From assembly GCF_025961575.1 (NCBI RefSeq), contig NZ_JAOQNX010000002.1:175539-239538 (forward strand): 64,000 nucleotides of DNA, read 5' to 3'. The notes below the pieces were generated by a model. The model had not been told where the DNA came from and searched no databases. It worked only from the letters and a program-made list of their open reading frames with translations. The translations under genes and the position numbers were made by a program. Position 1 is the first letter of the stretch; each line of letters starts with the position of its first letter. This stretch comes from Rhodoblastus acidophilus. Its GTDB lineage: Bacteria > Pseudomonadota > Alphaproteobacteria > Rhizobiales > Beijerinckiaceae. This document shows, in pieces, positions 54,887-63,923 of this stretch.

Positions 54887-57208
54887 ATGACCTCCGCCGG
54901 AACCGCGCCCCTCGCCTGCGCTCTGTTCGAAGACCGCCACGACGCCTTCAATCTCGCGCCGCGCGCCTGGGATTTCGTGCTGACCTGCTATGAGCCGCTG
55001 AGCATGGTCACCGGCGGCATCGGCACCTATTCGCGCCTGCTGCTGCGGCTGCTGTCGCGCGACGCCGCCGACAAATCCCTGCTGCTGATCTGCGCCGTCG
55101 CGCCCGATCCGCGCCTGCGCGAGCTGCTGCCCCATACTTCCGTCATTGTCGCGCCGCCCATCCATCACCGCCATGGGCTGCATATCGAGGATGTCGGCGA
55201 CGACCACATGCGTTTCTCGCTCGCCGTGGCCGAAACCCTGTGGGCGCTGCAGAAGCACGGCCACAGCTTCCGCTTCATCGAATTCCCCGATTACGGGATG
55301 GAGGGCTATTTCAGCCTGAAAATGCGGCGGCACGGGCAATTGCGCGCGGAAAAGATGGCGGTGCGGCTGCATTCGCCGCTGCTGATGCTGTTCGAGGACA
55401 ATGGCGATCCGCTGCACATCGACGATGTCGGGCGGCGCAAATCGCTGGGCTATGAGCTGTTTTGCTATCGCCACGCCGACGTGCTGCCCTATGGCGCCGA
55501 GGCCATGCGGGCGCGGATCGAAGGGATTTGCGCGCGTTTCGGCTTGTCGATTGCGTCGCGGGTGAAAAAAATTCCGCATCCCAAGGCCGAGCCGGGCCTG
55601 TTCGGCCTGACCGAGGCGGCGCCGCCGCCGCCGGCGCCGCGGCCCGCGGATCAGCCGCTCACCATCTGCTATGTCGGGCGGCTGGAGAACCGCAAGGGCA
55701 TCGCCACCTTCTTCGAAACCGTCGCGGCTTCGGCCGAGATCGTCCGGCTGATCAAGGACCGCAACCTGCGCTTCCAACTGGTCGGGCTCGACCTGCCCCA
55801 TGACGAAACCCGCAGCAATGGGGACCTGATCCGCGCCGCCGTGGCGCAAGCCGGGATCGACGCCCATGTCGACATCTTCGGCTATGTCGACCAGCAGGCG
55901 CTGCCGGGAGAATTTTTCGTTCACGCCGACGCCTTCGTGTTTCCGTCGATCTTCGAGAATTATCCCAACGCGCTGCTGGAGACCCTGCCCTATGGCCGGC
56001 CGACGCTGGTCAGCGCGCGCGGCGGCATGCCGGAGATCAGCGCCCCCTTCCCCGAAGTGACCAGCTACGATCCGCTGGCGCCCGAGGCGCCCGACGCCAT
56101 TCTGGCTTTCCTTGCGGCGCTGCAACCGGCGCAACCCGCTCCTTTCGCGCGCGAAAAATTCGACGAGGTGGCGCGTCAGTCCAACGCCAAGATGATCCGA
56201 AACTATTTTGATCTGGTCGAGGCGCCGGCCGCGGCGCCGGCGGCCGAGGGCGCGGATTTTTCCGTCGGTTTTGTGGTTCCGCATTACAATTCCAGCGCCG
56301 ATCTCGGGGAATGCCTGGCCTCGCTGCGCGCCTGCGCCGCCCCACAGGACAGGATCGTCGTCGTGGACGACGCCTCCAAGCCGGCGGAGGTCGCGCGGGC
56401 GCAGGAAATTGTCGCGGGCGCCGGCGCGGGCGTGCGGCTGATCCTGCTGGAGCGCAACGTCGGGCCGTCGGCGGCGCGCAACGCCGGCGCCGCCGCTCTG
56501 GGCGATGTCCACGCGCTGCAATTCCTCGACGCCGACGACGCCCTCGACGCCGACGGGTTTGCCGCCACGCGCGCCGCGCTGCGCCGCAACCCCGACATCG
56601 ACATGGCCTATGGCGTGCAACGCTCGCATGGCGAACGCAACCATTTCTGGTTCACCACCGACGCCAATCCCGCCACCGTGCTCGACGAGAATTTCGCCCA
56701 TAGCGCCGTGCTCGTGCGCAAAGCCGCCTTCGACGCCCTGGGCGGCTATGCGCCGTCGATGCGCCATCTGTTCGAGGACTGGGAGTTTTATGCGCGCTTC
56801 TGCCTGGCGGGTTTTCGCGGCGAGGCGGTGCTGGCGCCGACCCAGCTCTATCGCGTGCGTCCCGCCTCACGCTCGACCGACAATGCCGACGCGCTGTTTC
56901 GCGCGCGACAGGACCTGATCGCCCATGTCGCTTTGTGCGAAAAAGTCTCCGGCGACCCCGCGACCGATCTTCTGATCACGGCGCTCGCCTGCCACGCCTC
57001 GACCCTGGTCAAGACGGGACTGATTTCGCGGGCCGCGCTGCAGGACCCGGAGGCGCTGAAGGAAGTGGTGGAGGTCCACGTCACCCGCGACGCCACCATC
57101 CGCGAGTTGCGTGCGCGCATAAAAGGCCAGCGGCTGGCCCGCTGGCGCAAAAGCGCGTCCAGCCTGCTGCTGTCGCTGACCAAGAAGCTGGCCGGGCTGC
57201 CGGTTTGA
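54887..57208 (+). CDS. Bifunctional glycosyltransferase: GT4 fused to GT2
   Basis: 773 residues from the ATG at 54887 (MTSAGTAPLACALF). Domain 1 (about 27-440) is a complete GT-B enzyme: GGIGTYSRLLLRLL, CYVGRLENRKGIATFFETVA and the E-x7-E motif in FPSIFENYPNALLETLP. Domain 2 (about 456-700) is GT2 with IVVVDDASKPAE, LQFLDADDALDADGF and FEDWEFYARFC. The C-terminal 50 residues are basic. It could add two sugars in succession. It lies 58 bp after its shortened paralogue, and the pair probably builds one surface glycan. Confidence 0.86.
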   Translation: MTSAGTAPLACALFEDRHDAFNLAPRAWDFVLTCYEPLSMVTGGIGTYSRLLLRLLSRDAADKSLLLICAVAPDPRLRELLPHTSVIVAPPIHHRHGLHIEDVGDDHMRFSLAVAETLWALQKHGHSFRFIEFPDYGMEGYFSLKMRRHGQLRAEKMAVRLHSPLLMLFEDNGDPLHIDDVGRRKSLGYELFCYRHADVLPYGAEAMRARIEGICARFGLSIASRVKKIPHPKAEPGLFGLTEAAPPPPAPRPADQPLTICYVGRLENRKGIATFFETVAASAEIVRLIKDRNLRFQLVGLDLPHDETRSNGDLIRAAVAQAGIDAHVDIFGYVDQQALPGEFFVHADAFVFPSIFENYPNALLETLPYGRPTLVSARGGMPEISAPFPEVTSYDPLAPEAPDAILAFLAALQPAQPAPFAREKFDEVARQSNAKMIRNYFDLVEAPAAAPAAEGADFSVGFVVPHYNSSADLGECLASLRACAAPQDRIVVVDDASKPAEVARAQEIVAGAGAGVRLILLERNVGPSAARNAGAAALGDVHALQFLDADDALDADGFAATRAALRRNPDIDMAYGVQRSHGERNHFWFTTDANPATVLDENFAHSAVLVRKAAFDALGGYAPSMRHLFEDWEFYARFCLAGFRGEAVLAPTQLYRVRPASRSTDNADALFRARQDLIAHVALCEKVSGDPATDLLITALACHASTLVKTGLISRAALQDPEALKEVVEVHVTRDATIRELRARIKGQRLARWRKSASSLLLSLTKKLAGLPV

Positions 57209-57217
57209 GGCCGCGCT

Positions 57218-57322
57218 TTATTTTGCCAGCGCCCCCGCGGCCAGCGGCCCGAGAATGAGCGCGGCGGCCAACAGGACCGCAATGCGCTCGTTCCATGTCG
57301 TCTCGCGAAAAACCTTGAACAT
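57218..57322 (-). CDS. 34-residue membrane protein
   Basis: The peptide starts MFKVFRETTWNERIAVLL and ends LGPLAAGALAK, with TAA at 57218-57220. A GGGGGA ribosome site lies 7 bases before the ATG (57322). A single hydrophobic segment (about 14-32) follows a charged N terminus. It is too short for routine gene calling. Function unknown. Confidence 0.5.
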   Translation of the reverse strand: MFKVFRETTWNERIAVLLAAALILGPLAAGALAK

Positions 57323-57394
57323 GTTTGGTCCCCCGACGAACAACGCCTGGGGAGGCCCGAGGCGCCGGGGGCAAATAACTAAATTCGCCTGGTC

Positions 57395-58324
57395 TTACAT
57401 GCCCATGAGCGTGAGCACATGGGCGGCGACCGAGCGGGCGAGGCCGTCGAGGTCGTAGCCGCCTTCCAGCAGCGACACCACGCGCCCCTTGCACTTGCGG
57501 TCGGCGACCTCCATCAGCTTGCCCGTCGCCCAGGCGAAATCCTGCTCGACCAGATTGAGGTTGGCGAGGGGATCGCGGCGGTGGGCGTCGAAGCCGGCCG
57601 AAATGATCAAGAGGTCGGGGCTGAACGCCTCGAGACGCGGCAGGACCGCGACCTCCATGGCCTCGCGAAAGTTCATGCTGCCGTCGCCGGCCGCCAGCGG
57701 GGCGTTGACCATATTGTTGTATTCGCCGCGCTCGCCGGTGGCGCCGGTGCCGGGATAGAGCGGCATTTCATGGGTCGAGGCGTACATCACCCGCGGGTCG
57801 GACCAGAAAATGTCCTGGGTGCCGTTGCCGTGATGGGCGTCGAAATCCATGATGGCGACGCGTTCGGCGGCATGAGTGGCCAAAGCGTGGCGGGCGGCCA
57901 CGGCGGCGTTGTTGAAGAAGCAGAAGCCCATGGGCGTGGCGCGTTCGGCGTGATGGCCCGGCGGGCGCATGGCGACGAAGGCGTTGTTGACCTTGTGGGT
58001 CATCACCTCGTCAATGGCCTGGCAGCAGCCGCCGATGGCGCGATAGGCCGCGGCCAGCGTGCCCGGGCTCATGGTGGTGTCGCTGTCGAGCCGGGCGAAA
58101 CCGTCGCGCGGCGAGGTCTGCTCCAGCGCGGCGAGATAGGATTCGGGATGGACGCGCAAGGCCTGTTCGCGCGAGCCGTCGACCGCCTGGTCGCGGATGA
58201 GCGTCATGAAACGCTCGTGTTCGAGAATGCGCTCCACGACGCGGACGCGATCGGGACGCTCGGGGTGCCCGGGGCCATTGTCGTGATCGAGCCCGCTGGG
58301 ATGCGTAATCAGCAATGTGTTCAA
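57395..58324 (-). CDS. Histone deacetylase family protein (AcuC-like)
   Basis: 309 residues. HDAC motifs: GPGHPERPDRVRVVE near the start, MRPPGHHAERATPMGFC (active-site His pair), MDFDAHHGNGTQDIFW (metal ligands) and SAGFDAHRRDPLANLNL. These are the zinc-dependent deacetylases related to AcuC and acetylpolyamine amidohydrolases. The natural substrate in bacteria is uncertain. It is a lone gene on the minus strand, following a 552-bp region with no other gene. Confidence 0.93.
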   Translation of the reverse strand: MNTLLITHPSGLDHDNGPGHPERPDRVRVVERILEHERFMTLIRDQAVDGSREQALRVHPESYLAALEQTSPRDGFARLDSDTTMSPGTLAAAYRAIGGCCQAIDEVMTHKVNNAFVAMRPPGHHAERATPMGFCFFNNAAVAARHALATHAAERVAIMDFDAHHGNGTQDIFWSDPRVMYASTHEMPLYPGTGATGERGEYNNMVNAPLAAGDGSMNFREAMEVAVLPRLEAFSPDLLIISAGFDAHRRDPLANLNLVEQDFAWATGKLMEVADRKCKGRVVSLLEGGYDLDGLARSVAAHVLTLMGM

Positions 58325-58876
58325 GTTCTACTCGCCAATGTCCTCGACAGGTCCGCCTGCGCCGGCGGGCGCGCGGCGGACTCCGGGCATTTCCCCCTGT
58401 CTGGATGTCGAGCGCTCCATTGGCGGACGAAAATGATCCGCCGGGGTCGCCGGCCATGCATTCCGCGCGGGAAAAACCTCGGCGTCTTCCTTCCCCATTG
58501 GTTCGACGCGACGCTTAAGCCTCGCCTCACCGTTTTTGCTTTGGCGCGACGCGTCGCCTGACGGCGCGCGCCCCGCATGTGACGACAAAGCAACGCCTTG
58601 CCGCCCTCAAAACCAGCATCGCGCTATTTGTCGCATCTGTCCAACGTTGTTTATGGCTTTCGCCGAAAGTCTGGTCCTGGCCGAACTGGGTCAACGCGTT
58701 TACCCTTGGGCGCCGCGCCCCCGCCTGTCGCGTCACGGCAACTGTGTGGCGCATGTGTCACATCGCCACGGTTTCGCAGGCTTTGGGCCGCCTTGACAGT
58801 TGCAACGAGACAGCTTGGCGCTTCATATGGTCGTTAACGGGCGGCCAGCTTGGGCGTGATTTTTTTGGGGCGGGCG
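58325..58876. other. Intergenic region between the HDAC gene and the L,D-transpeptidase
   Basis: 552 bp. No credible gene is present. Several open frames of 60-90 codons occur, but they lack ribosome sites and have high Arg/Pro composition. It holds the promoters of both divergent genes. Near 58800 the sequence becomes AT-richer, as expected for a promoter. Nothing else is recognised. Confidence 0.5.
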
Positions 58877-59491
58877 ATGAAGTTTCGGACCTTTGCGACG
58901 ATAGGCTTGATAGGGGCGGCCTTAGCCGGCTGCAATGGCGTGGGCGGCGTCCGCACCCCGGATCCGGCGCTCAACGCCAAGGACAAGGAATTCCTGTCGC
59001 TCGCGCCGACCGCCAATGTCGGCGGCGAGTACGAGCGCTACATCGTCGACGACCCCACCGGCGCCGCGCCGGGCACGATCACCATCGATTCCAGCAAGAA
59101 CCTGCTGTATTTCTCCATGCCCAACAGGAAGGCGATCCGCTATGGCGTCGCCACCGGCAGCGAAGCCGCGGGCTGGAAGGGCCAGGCCACCATCGGCAAG
59201 CTCGCGGAATGGCCGGGCTGGATGCCGCCGGCCGACATGCTCGAGCGCTGGCCGCACCTGCGTCCCACCGCCGAAGCCGGCGGCCTGCCGGGCGGCCCGG
59301 ACAATCCGCTGGGCGCGCGCGCCATGTATCTGTACCAGGGCAACAAGGACACGCTGTACCGCATCCACGGCACCAACGAGCCGGACAAGATCGGCCAGCA
59401 CGTGTCGTCGGGCTGCATCCGCATGCGCAATGTCGACGCCATCGATCTCTACAATCGCGTGAAGATCGGCACCAAGGTCAACGTGCTCTGA
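58877..59491 (+). CDS. L,D-transpeptidase (lipoprotein)
   Basis: 204 residues from the ATG at 58877 (GGGGCGGGCG upstream). The N terminus is a lipoprotein signal (MKFRTFATIGLIGAALAGC, LAGC lipobox). The YkuD catalytic site is YRIHGTNEPDKIGQHVSSGC followed by IRMRNVD, the standard HxxxxxxxxxxxSxGC order with the nucleophilic Cys. It crosslinks peptidoglycan 3-3 or anchors lipoprotein. A strong terminator follows. It is monocistronic. Confidence 0.93.
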   Translation: MKFRTFATIGLIGAALAGCNGVGGVRTPDPALNAKDKEFLSLAPTANVGGEYERYIVDDPTGAAPGTITIDSSKNLLYFSMPNRKAIRYGVATGSEAAGWKGQATIGKLAEWPGWMPPADMLERWPHLRPTAEAGGLPGGPDNPLGARAMYLYQGNKDTLYRIHGTNEPDKIGQHVSSGCIRMRNVDAIDLYNRVKIGTKVNVL

Positions 59492-59514
59492 GGTCTTGAC
59501 CTCGCAAGTTTTGG

Positions 59515-59540
59515 ACGCCCCCGGAAACGGGGGCGTTTTT
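59515..59540 (+). terminator. Intrinsic terminator after the L,D-transpeptidase gene
   Basis: ACGCCCCC and GGGGGCGT form a perfect 8-bp stem with loop GGAAAC and a run of T after it, 24 bp past the stop. This is a classic Rho-independent terminator. Confidence 0.88.
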
Positions 59541-59576
59541 GTTTTGGCGGCTGTCAGGCGGAGAGCAGAGCCCCCC

Positions 59577-59687
59577 CGTCATGCCCGGGCTTGTCCCGGG
59601 CATCCACGCCGAGCCGCGAGAGAGAATTCTGCAACAGTTCGCGTTGCGGCGCCGCGTGGATGGCCGGGACAAGCCCGGCCATGACGG
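59577..59687. repeat. Dispersed repeat family 2, copy 2
   Basis: The same inverted element as at 26589-26698: the left arm begins CGTCATGCCCGGGCTTGTCC and the right arm, CGTGGATGGCCGGGACAAGC to CATGACGG, is its inverted copy. The central spacer differs from copy 1. It lies between two terminators. Confidence 0.85.
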
Positions 59688-59764
59688 ACATCAGGCGATG
59701 AGGCTTACGGGATGCGCGCGTCCTTGTGGGCGGGCGGCGCCACCCCCTGCTGGGTCTGGAAAAG

Positions 59765-59798
59765 AACCGGAAAAGAAAAGGGGCGCCGAAGCGCCCCT
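59765..59798 (-). terminator. Intrinsic terminator of gcrA
   Basis: On the minus strand AGGGGCGC-TTCG-GCGCCCCT forms an 8-bp stem with a stable TTCG loop, followed by TTTTCTTTTCC. It lies 6 bp after the gcrA stop. Confidence 0.88.
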
Positions 59799-59804
59799 CA
59801 AAGC

Positions 59805-60341
59805 TCAGCCGCGCGCCGCGCGTTTTTCCCGCTCGCGCTCGCGGCGGCGGTCCTGCACCGGTTGATACGCGATGCGGGCGTGGGCCTGGCAATAGGGGCC
59901 GGCGCCGATCTGCATCTTCGCGCCGCAATAGCGGAAGTCGGGGTTGGTGGGATCGCCGAGCGGCCAGCGGCACATGGATTCCCGCAGGTCCATGATGGTC
60001 ACGCGCTCGGAGATCGGAATGACAACGTCGTCATGGATGACGCGCGGGGCCGGCGCGGGGGCCGGACGCGTGTCCATCGCCAGCGCCAGCGCGCCGTGGG
60101 TGATGGGCGCGGGCGCGGGGCGGACGGGCTCGTCCTTGCGCTGCGGCCGCGCCGGGGCGGCGGCGGCCGCCGCCGCGGGCGCGGGCGACTTGGCCCGGCC
60201 GGACAGGCCGAGACGATGCACCTTGCCGATCACGGCGTTGCGGCTGACGCCGTGCCCCAGTTCATTGGCGATCTGGCTCGCGCTCAACCCGTCGAGCCAC
60301 ATCTTCTTCAATTGCTCGACACGTTCATCGGTCCAGGACAT
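59805..60341 (-). CDS. gcrA: Cell-cycle regulator GcrA
   Basis: 178 residues. The N-terminal HTH (MSWTDERVEQLKKMWLDGLS, NELGHGVSRNAVIGKVHRLG) and the C-terminal domain with CRWPLGDPTNPDFRYCGAK are typical. GcrA binds sigma-70 and CcrM-methylated promoters to control the alphaproteobacterial cell cycle. A Pro/Ala-rich linker of about 55 residues joins them. A cluster of six GANTC sites lies upstream. Confidence 0.95.
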   Translation of the reverse strand: MSWTDERVEQLKKMWLDGLSASQIANELGHGVSRNAVIGKVHRLGLSGRAKSPAPAAAAAAAPARPQRKDEPVRPAPAPITHGALALAMDTRPAPAPAPRVIHDDVVIPISERVTIMDLRESMCRWPLGDPTNPDFRYCGAKMQIGAGPYCQAHARIAYQPVQDRRREREREKRAARG

Positions 60342-60749
60342 ACCGTGGTCTCCAATTTATTCTTCGTGCGTCAATACGCGCAGGACTCCACCATCGCCGG
60401 CGCGACGAGCGCGCCGCGAGCGAACGTTCTTGCAACGGGACTGACGAGGACGACGCCGATACACGCGCGCCGCACAACAAAATGTCGTAGCCGACAGATG
60501 AGAATCTACAACGAGCGCGGAATCGGGCGCAAGAGTCGTTAACACCTCAAAAAGGTTTTCCCCAGCCCATTGCCGTGAACGCGGACGGACTCGACAACGA
60601 TCGCCATTTGACCGGAGCGCGCGGATTCCCTAAGATCATGCGCGGATGCCGTCCCCGGGGGACGGCTCTTTCATTTTCTGGGCCGCGCATGGCATGTTTG
60701 CGCTGAATGTGCGCGCACAAGACTTGGCCAGGCCCGCTGGGAGTGCGAC
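60342..60749. promoter_or_regulatory. gcrA promoter region with six GANTC sites
   Basis: 408 bp without a gene. GANTC motifs occur at 60384-60388, 60502-60506, 60520-60524, 60533-60537, 60588-60592 and 60624-60628. This is dense for GC-rich DNA. These are likely CcrM sites that regulate gcrA and perhaps argD. The right part also holds the hairpin at 60648. Confidence 0.6.
60648..60680 (+). terminator. Terminator-like hairpin upstream of argD
   Basis: GCCGTCCCC and GGGGACGGC form a 9-bp stem (best drawn as 8 bp with a CGG loop) followed by TCTTTCATTTTC. It lies 70 bp before the argD ATG on the same strand. It may be a leader attenuator or a terminator for an upstream transcript. No leader peptide was identified. 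Confidence 0.55.
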
Positions 60750-61943
60750 ATGACCTCTGCTCTACTGCCGACTTACGCACGCTATGAGCTGGCGTTCGAG
60801 CGCGGCGAGGGCGCCTGGCTGATCTCGACGACGGGCGAAAAATATCTGGATTTCGGCGGCGGCATCGCCGTGGCGAGCCTGGGCTACAATCATCCGCATC
60901 TGGTCGAGGCCCTCACCGAACAGGCGAAAAAGCTCTGGCACACCTCAAACCTGTTCCAGATGCCCGAGGGCGAGCGGCTGGCGCGGCGGCTGTGCGAGGC
61001 GACGTTCGCCGATCGCGTGTTCTTCACCAATTCCGGCGCCGAGGCGCTGGAGCTGACCATCAAAATGGCGCGCAAGTGGAATGCGGCGAACGGCCATCCC
61101 GAGCGCTTCCATATGATCACCTTCGAAGGCGCGTTCCACGGCCGCACGCTGGCGACCATCGCCGCCGGCGGCAATCCCAAATATCTCGACGGGTTCGGCG
61201 AGAAGACGCCCGGCTTCGATCAGGTTCCGTTCGGCGATCTCGAGGCGGTGGAACAGGCCATTGGGCCGAACACCGGCGCCATTCTGGTCGAGCCGATCCA
61301 GGGCGAAGGCGGCATCCGCGTCGGCGACCGCGATTTCATCCGCGGCTTGCGCGCGCTTTGCGACGAACACGGCTTGCTCCTGTGTTTCGACGAGGTGCAG
61401 TCGGGCATGGGCCGCACCGGCAAATTGTTCGCCTATGAGCTTTATGACGTCGTCCCCGACATTTTGGCCTCGGCCAAGGGGATTGGCGGCGGGTTCCCGC
61501 TCGGCGCGGTGCTGGCGACGGAAGAGGCGGGCAAGGGCATGACCCTGGGCACCCATGGCACGACTTATGGCGGCAATCCGCTGGCCATGGCTTGCGGCAA
61601 CGCCGTGCTCGACGTGCTGCTCGCCGACGGCTTTTTGACGGATGTCGCGCGCAAAGGCTTGTTGCTGCGCCAGCAGCTTGCCGGGCTGGCCGCCGCCTGT
61701 CCCGACATTGTCGCGGAAATTCGCGGCGAGGGGCTGATGCAGGGCTTGAAACTGACCGTGCCGCCCGCCGATTTCGCCGCCGCGGCGCGGGCGAAAAAAC
61801 TGATTGTCATCCCGGCGGGCGACAATGTCGTCCGCATCCTGCCGCCGCTGATCGTCAGCGACGAGGAGATCAGGACCGGCGTCGGCAGGCTGGCGGAAGC
61901 CTGCGCGGCGATGAAGGCGGCCAAGGAGCCGGAAGAAGCATGA
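60750..61943 (+). CDS. argD: Acetylornithine aminotransferase
   Basis: 397 residues from the ATG at 60750 (GGGAG at good spacing). Class III aminotransferase features: [38 protein letters not shown], and the PLP lysine in [17 protein letters not shown]. It converts N-acetylglutamate semialdehyde to N-acetylornithine in arginine synthesis. It overlaps argF by four bases. Confidence 0.96.
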   Translation: MTSALLPTYARYELAFERGEGAWLISTTGEKYLDFGGGIAVASLGYNHPHLVEALTEQAKKLWHTSNLFQMPEGERLARRLCEATFADRVFFTNSGAEALELTIKMARKWNAANGHPERFHMITFEGAFHGRTLATIAAGGNPKYLDGFGEKTPGFDQVPFGDLEAVEQAIGPNTGAILVEPIQGEGGIRVGDRDFIRGLRALCDEHGLLLCFDEVQSGMGRTGKLFAYELYDVVPDILASAKGIGGGFPLGAVLATEEAGKGMTLGTHGTTYGGNPLAMACGNAVLDVLLADGFLTDVARKGLLLRQQLAGLAAACPDIVAEIRGEGLMQGLKLTVPPADFAAAARAKKLIVIPAGDNVVRILPPLIVSDEEIRTGVGRLAEACAAMKAAKEPEEA

Positions 61944-62899
61944 ACATGTCGAAACATCCCCTCACCCGCCGCTGCTTTCTCGATCTCTCCGAATTTTCGC
62001 GCGCCGAACTGCGGACCATTCTGGACCTCGGCCGCGAGATCAAAAGCCGTCGGGTGAAGGGACAGCGGGCCAAGGACCGGCCGCTGGAAGGCCGCACGCT
62101 GGCGATGATTTTCGACAAGCCGTCGACGCGCACCCGCGTCTCCTTCGACGTCGGCATGCGCGAATTGGGCGGCGAGACCATCATGCTGACCGGCGCGGAA
62201 ATGCAGCTCGGGCGCGGCGAGACCATGGCGGATACGGCGCGGGTGCTGTCGCGTTTTGTCGACGCCATCATGATCCGCATTTTGAGCCATGAGCATCTGA
62301 CCGATCTGGCCACCCACGCCACCGTTCCCGTGATCAACGGGCTGACGAAAAAAACCCATCCCTGTCAGGTGATGGCCGACATCATGACGTTTGAAGAACA
62401 TCGCGGCGACATTTCCGGGGCGCGGGTCGCCTGGGTCGGCGACGCCTGCAACGTTTTGACCAGCTGGGTCCATGCGGCGGCGAAGTTTGGTTTTACGCTC
62501 GATATCGCCACGCCTGAAGAACTGGCGCCGCGTCCCGAGCTGATCGCCTGGGCGCGCAAAGAGGGCGGCGTGGTCAATGTGATGCGCGACCCCTATGAAG
62601 CCGTCAAAGAGTCCGATTGCGTGCTCACGGACTGCTGGGTGTCCATGGGCGACAAGGATGAAAAATTGCGCCATGCGCTGCTTGCGCCTTACCAGGTCAA
62701 CGCCAATCTGATGCGTCACGCCGCCAAGGATGCGGTGTTCATGCATTGCCTGCCCGCCCATCGCGGCGAGGAGGTGACGGACGAAGTGATGGACGGCGCG
62801 CAGAGCCTGGTGTTCGACGAGGCGGAAAACCGCCTGCACGCGCAAAAAGGCGTTTTGGCCTGGTGCATGGAGGCCGAATTCGCCGGGGTCAATGGCTGA
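61940..62899 (+). CDS. argF: Ornithine carbamoyltransferase
   Basis: 319 residues from the ATG at 61940, overlapping the argD stop. The carbamoyl phosphate loop is [26 protein letters not shown] and [13 protein letters not shown] (HCLP) complete the active site. It makes citrulline from ornithine and carbamoyl phosphate. Its stop overlaps hslO by one base. Confidence 0.97.
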   Translation: MNMSKHPLTRRCFLDLSEFSRAELRTILDLGREIKSRRVKGQRAKDRPLEGRTLAMIFDKPSTRTRVSFDVGMRELGGETIMLTGAEMQLGRGETMADTARVLSRFVDAIMIRILSHEHLTDLATHATVPVINGLTKKTHPCQVMADIMTFEEHRGDISGARVAWVGDACNVLTSWVHAAAKFGFTLDIATPEELAPRPELIAWARKEGGVVNVMRDPYEAVKESDCVLTDCWVSMGDKDEKLRHALLAPYQVNANLMRHAAKDAVFMHCLPAHRGEEVTDEVMDGAQSLVFDEAENRLHAQKGVLAWCMEAEFAGVNG

Positions 62900-63843
62900 T
62901 GACTGAAATTTTTTCCGGTGACGACGCCGTTCTGCCCTTCGCGGTCGAGGCGCTCGACATGCGCGGGCGCATCGCCCGGCTGGGGCCGGCGCTCGACACG
63001 ATTCTGACGCGGCACGCCTATCCGGCGCCGGTGGCGAAGCTTTTGGGCGAGGCCGCCGCTTTATGCGTGCTGCTCGGCACCACGCTGAAGGACGAGGGCC
63101 GCTTTCAGTTGCAGACCCGCACCGATGGCGTGGTCGATCTGCTGGTCGTCGATTTCGACGCGCCCGACCGGCTGCGCGCGTTCGCGCGGTTCGACGCGAA
63201 AAAACTGGCGGCGCTGGCGGAGGGCGATCGCGAGCATCTGCTCGGGCGCGGGCATCTCGCCTTCACCGTCGAGCAGGGCGGCGAGAACGCGCGCTACCAG
63301 GGCATCGCGCCTGTCGAGGCGGGATCGCTGGAACAGGCGGCGCTGAGCTATTTCACCCAATCCGAGCAAATCCCCTCCTTCGTCCGGCTCGCGGTCGGAC
63401 AGGTGGTGACGCCGCAGGGCAGCCAGTGGCGCGCCGGCGGCCTGCTGGCGCAATTCCTGCCCTCTTCGCCGGAACGCCAGCGCATGGCGGATTTCCATCC
63501 CGGCGATGCGCCGGAGGGGCATGTGGTTCCGGAATTTTCGGAAGACGATTCCTGGACGGAGGCGCGGTTGCTCGCCGCCACCGTCGAGGACCACGAATTG
63601 CTCGATCCCGGCCTCTCCAGCGCCGATCTGGCCTGGCGGCTGTTCAACGAGCGCGGCGTCACGGTTTTTACCGCGCGCACGCTGCGCCAGGCCTGCCGCT
63701 GCTCCGACGCGCGGATCGAGGAGATGTTGCGCAATTTCACCCAGGCCGAGCGCGACGACATGGTGCACGACGGGCGGATCACCGTGACCTGCGAATTCTG
63801 CTCGACCAAGCGGGTTTACGATCCCGCGGATTTCAAGGTTTAG
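62899..63843 (+). CDS. hslO: Redox-regulated chaperone Hsp33
   Basis: 314 residues. The ATG at 62899 overlaps the argF TGA by one base. The N-terminal domain has LLGEAAALCVLLGTTLKDEG and the C-terminal redox switch has Cys pairs in ACRCSDARIEEML (CxC) and CEFCSTKRVYD (CxxC). Zinc held by the four cysteines is released on oxidation, turning on chaperone activity. It ends the argD-argF-hslO run, a common order in Hyphomicrobiales. Confidence 0.95.
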   Translation: MTEIFSGDDAVLPFAVEALDMRGRIARLGPALDTILTRHAYPAPVAKLLGEAAALCVLLGTTLKDEGRFQLQTRTDGVVDLLVVDFDAPDRLRAFARFDAKKLAALAEGDREHLLGRGHLAFTVEQGGENARYQGIAPVEAGSLEQAALSYFTQSEQIPSFVRLAVGQVVTPQGSQWRAGGLLAQFLPSSPERQRMADFHPGDAPEGHVVPEFSEDDSWTEARLLAATVEDHELLDPGLSSADLAWRLFNERGVTVFTARTLRQACRCSDARIEEMLRNFTQAERDDMVHDGRITVTCEFCSTKRVYDPADFKV

Positions 63844-63865
63844 CACGCTGCCTGCCTGAAACCCG

Positions 63866-63913
63866 TGGACCGCCCCCGCCCTTCGAGACGCCCGCCTTTG
63901 GCGGGCTCCTCAG
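63866..63913. repeat. Dispersed repeat family 1, copy D (truncated)
   Basis: CGCCCCCGCCCTTCGAG, ACGCCCGCC-TTT-GGCGGGC and TCCTCAG match the family, then the sequence departs after CAG (63913) where copies A-C continue GGTGAGGG. A junction with other DNA lies there. Confidence 0.78.
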
Positions 63914-63923
63914 AGGCTGTGAC

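Noticed and set aside
58579..59499. A 306-codon plus-strand frame
   Set aside because: It overlaps the real L,D-transpeptidase in another frame and has no ribosome site.
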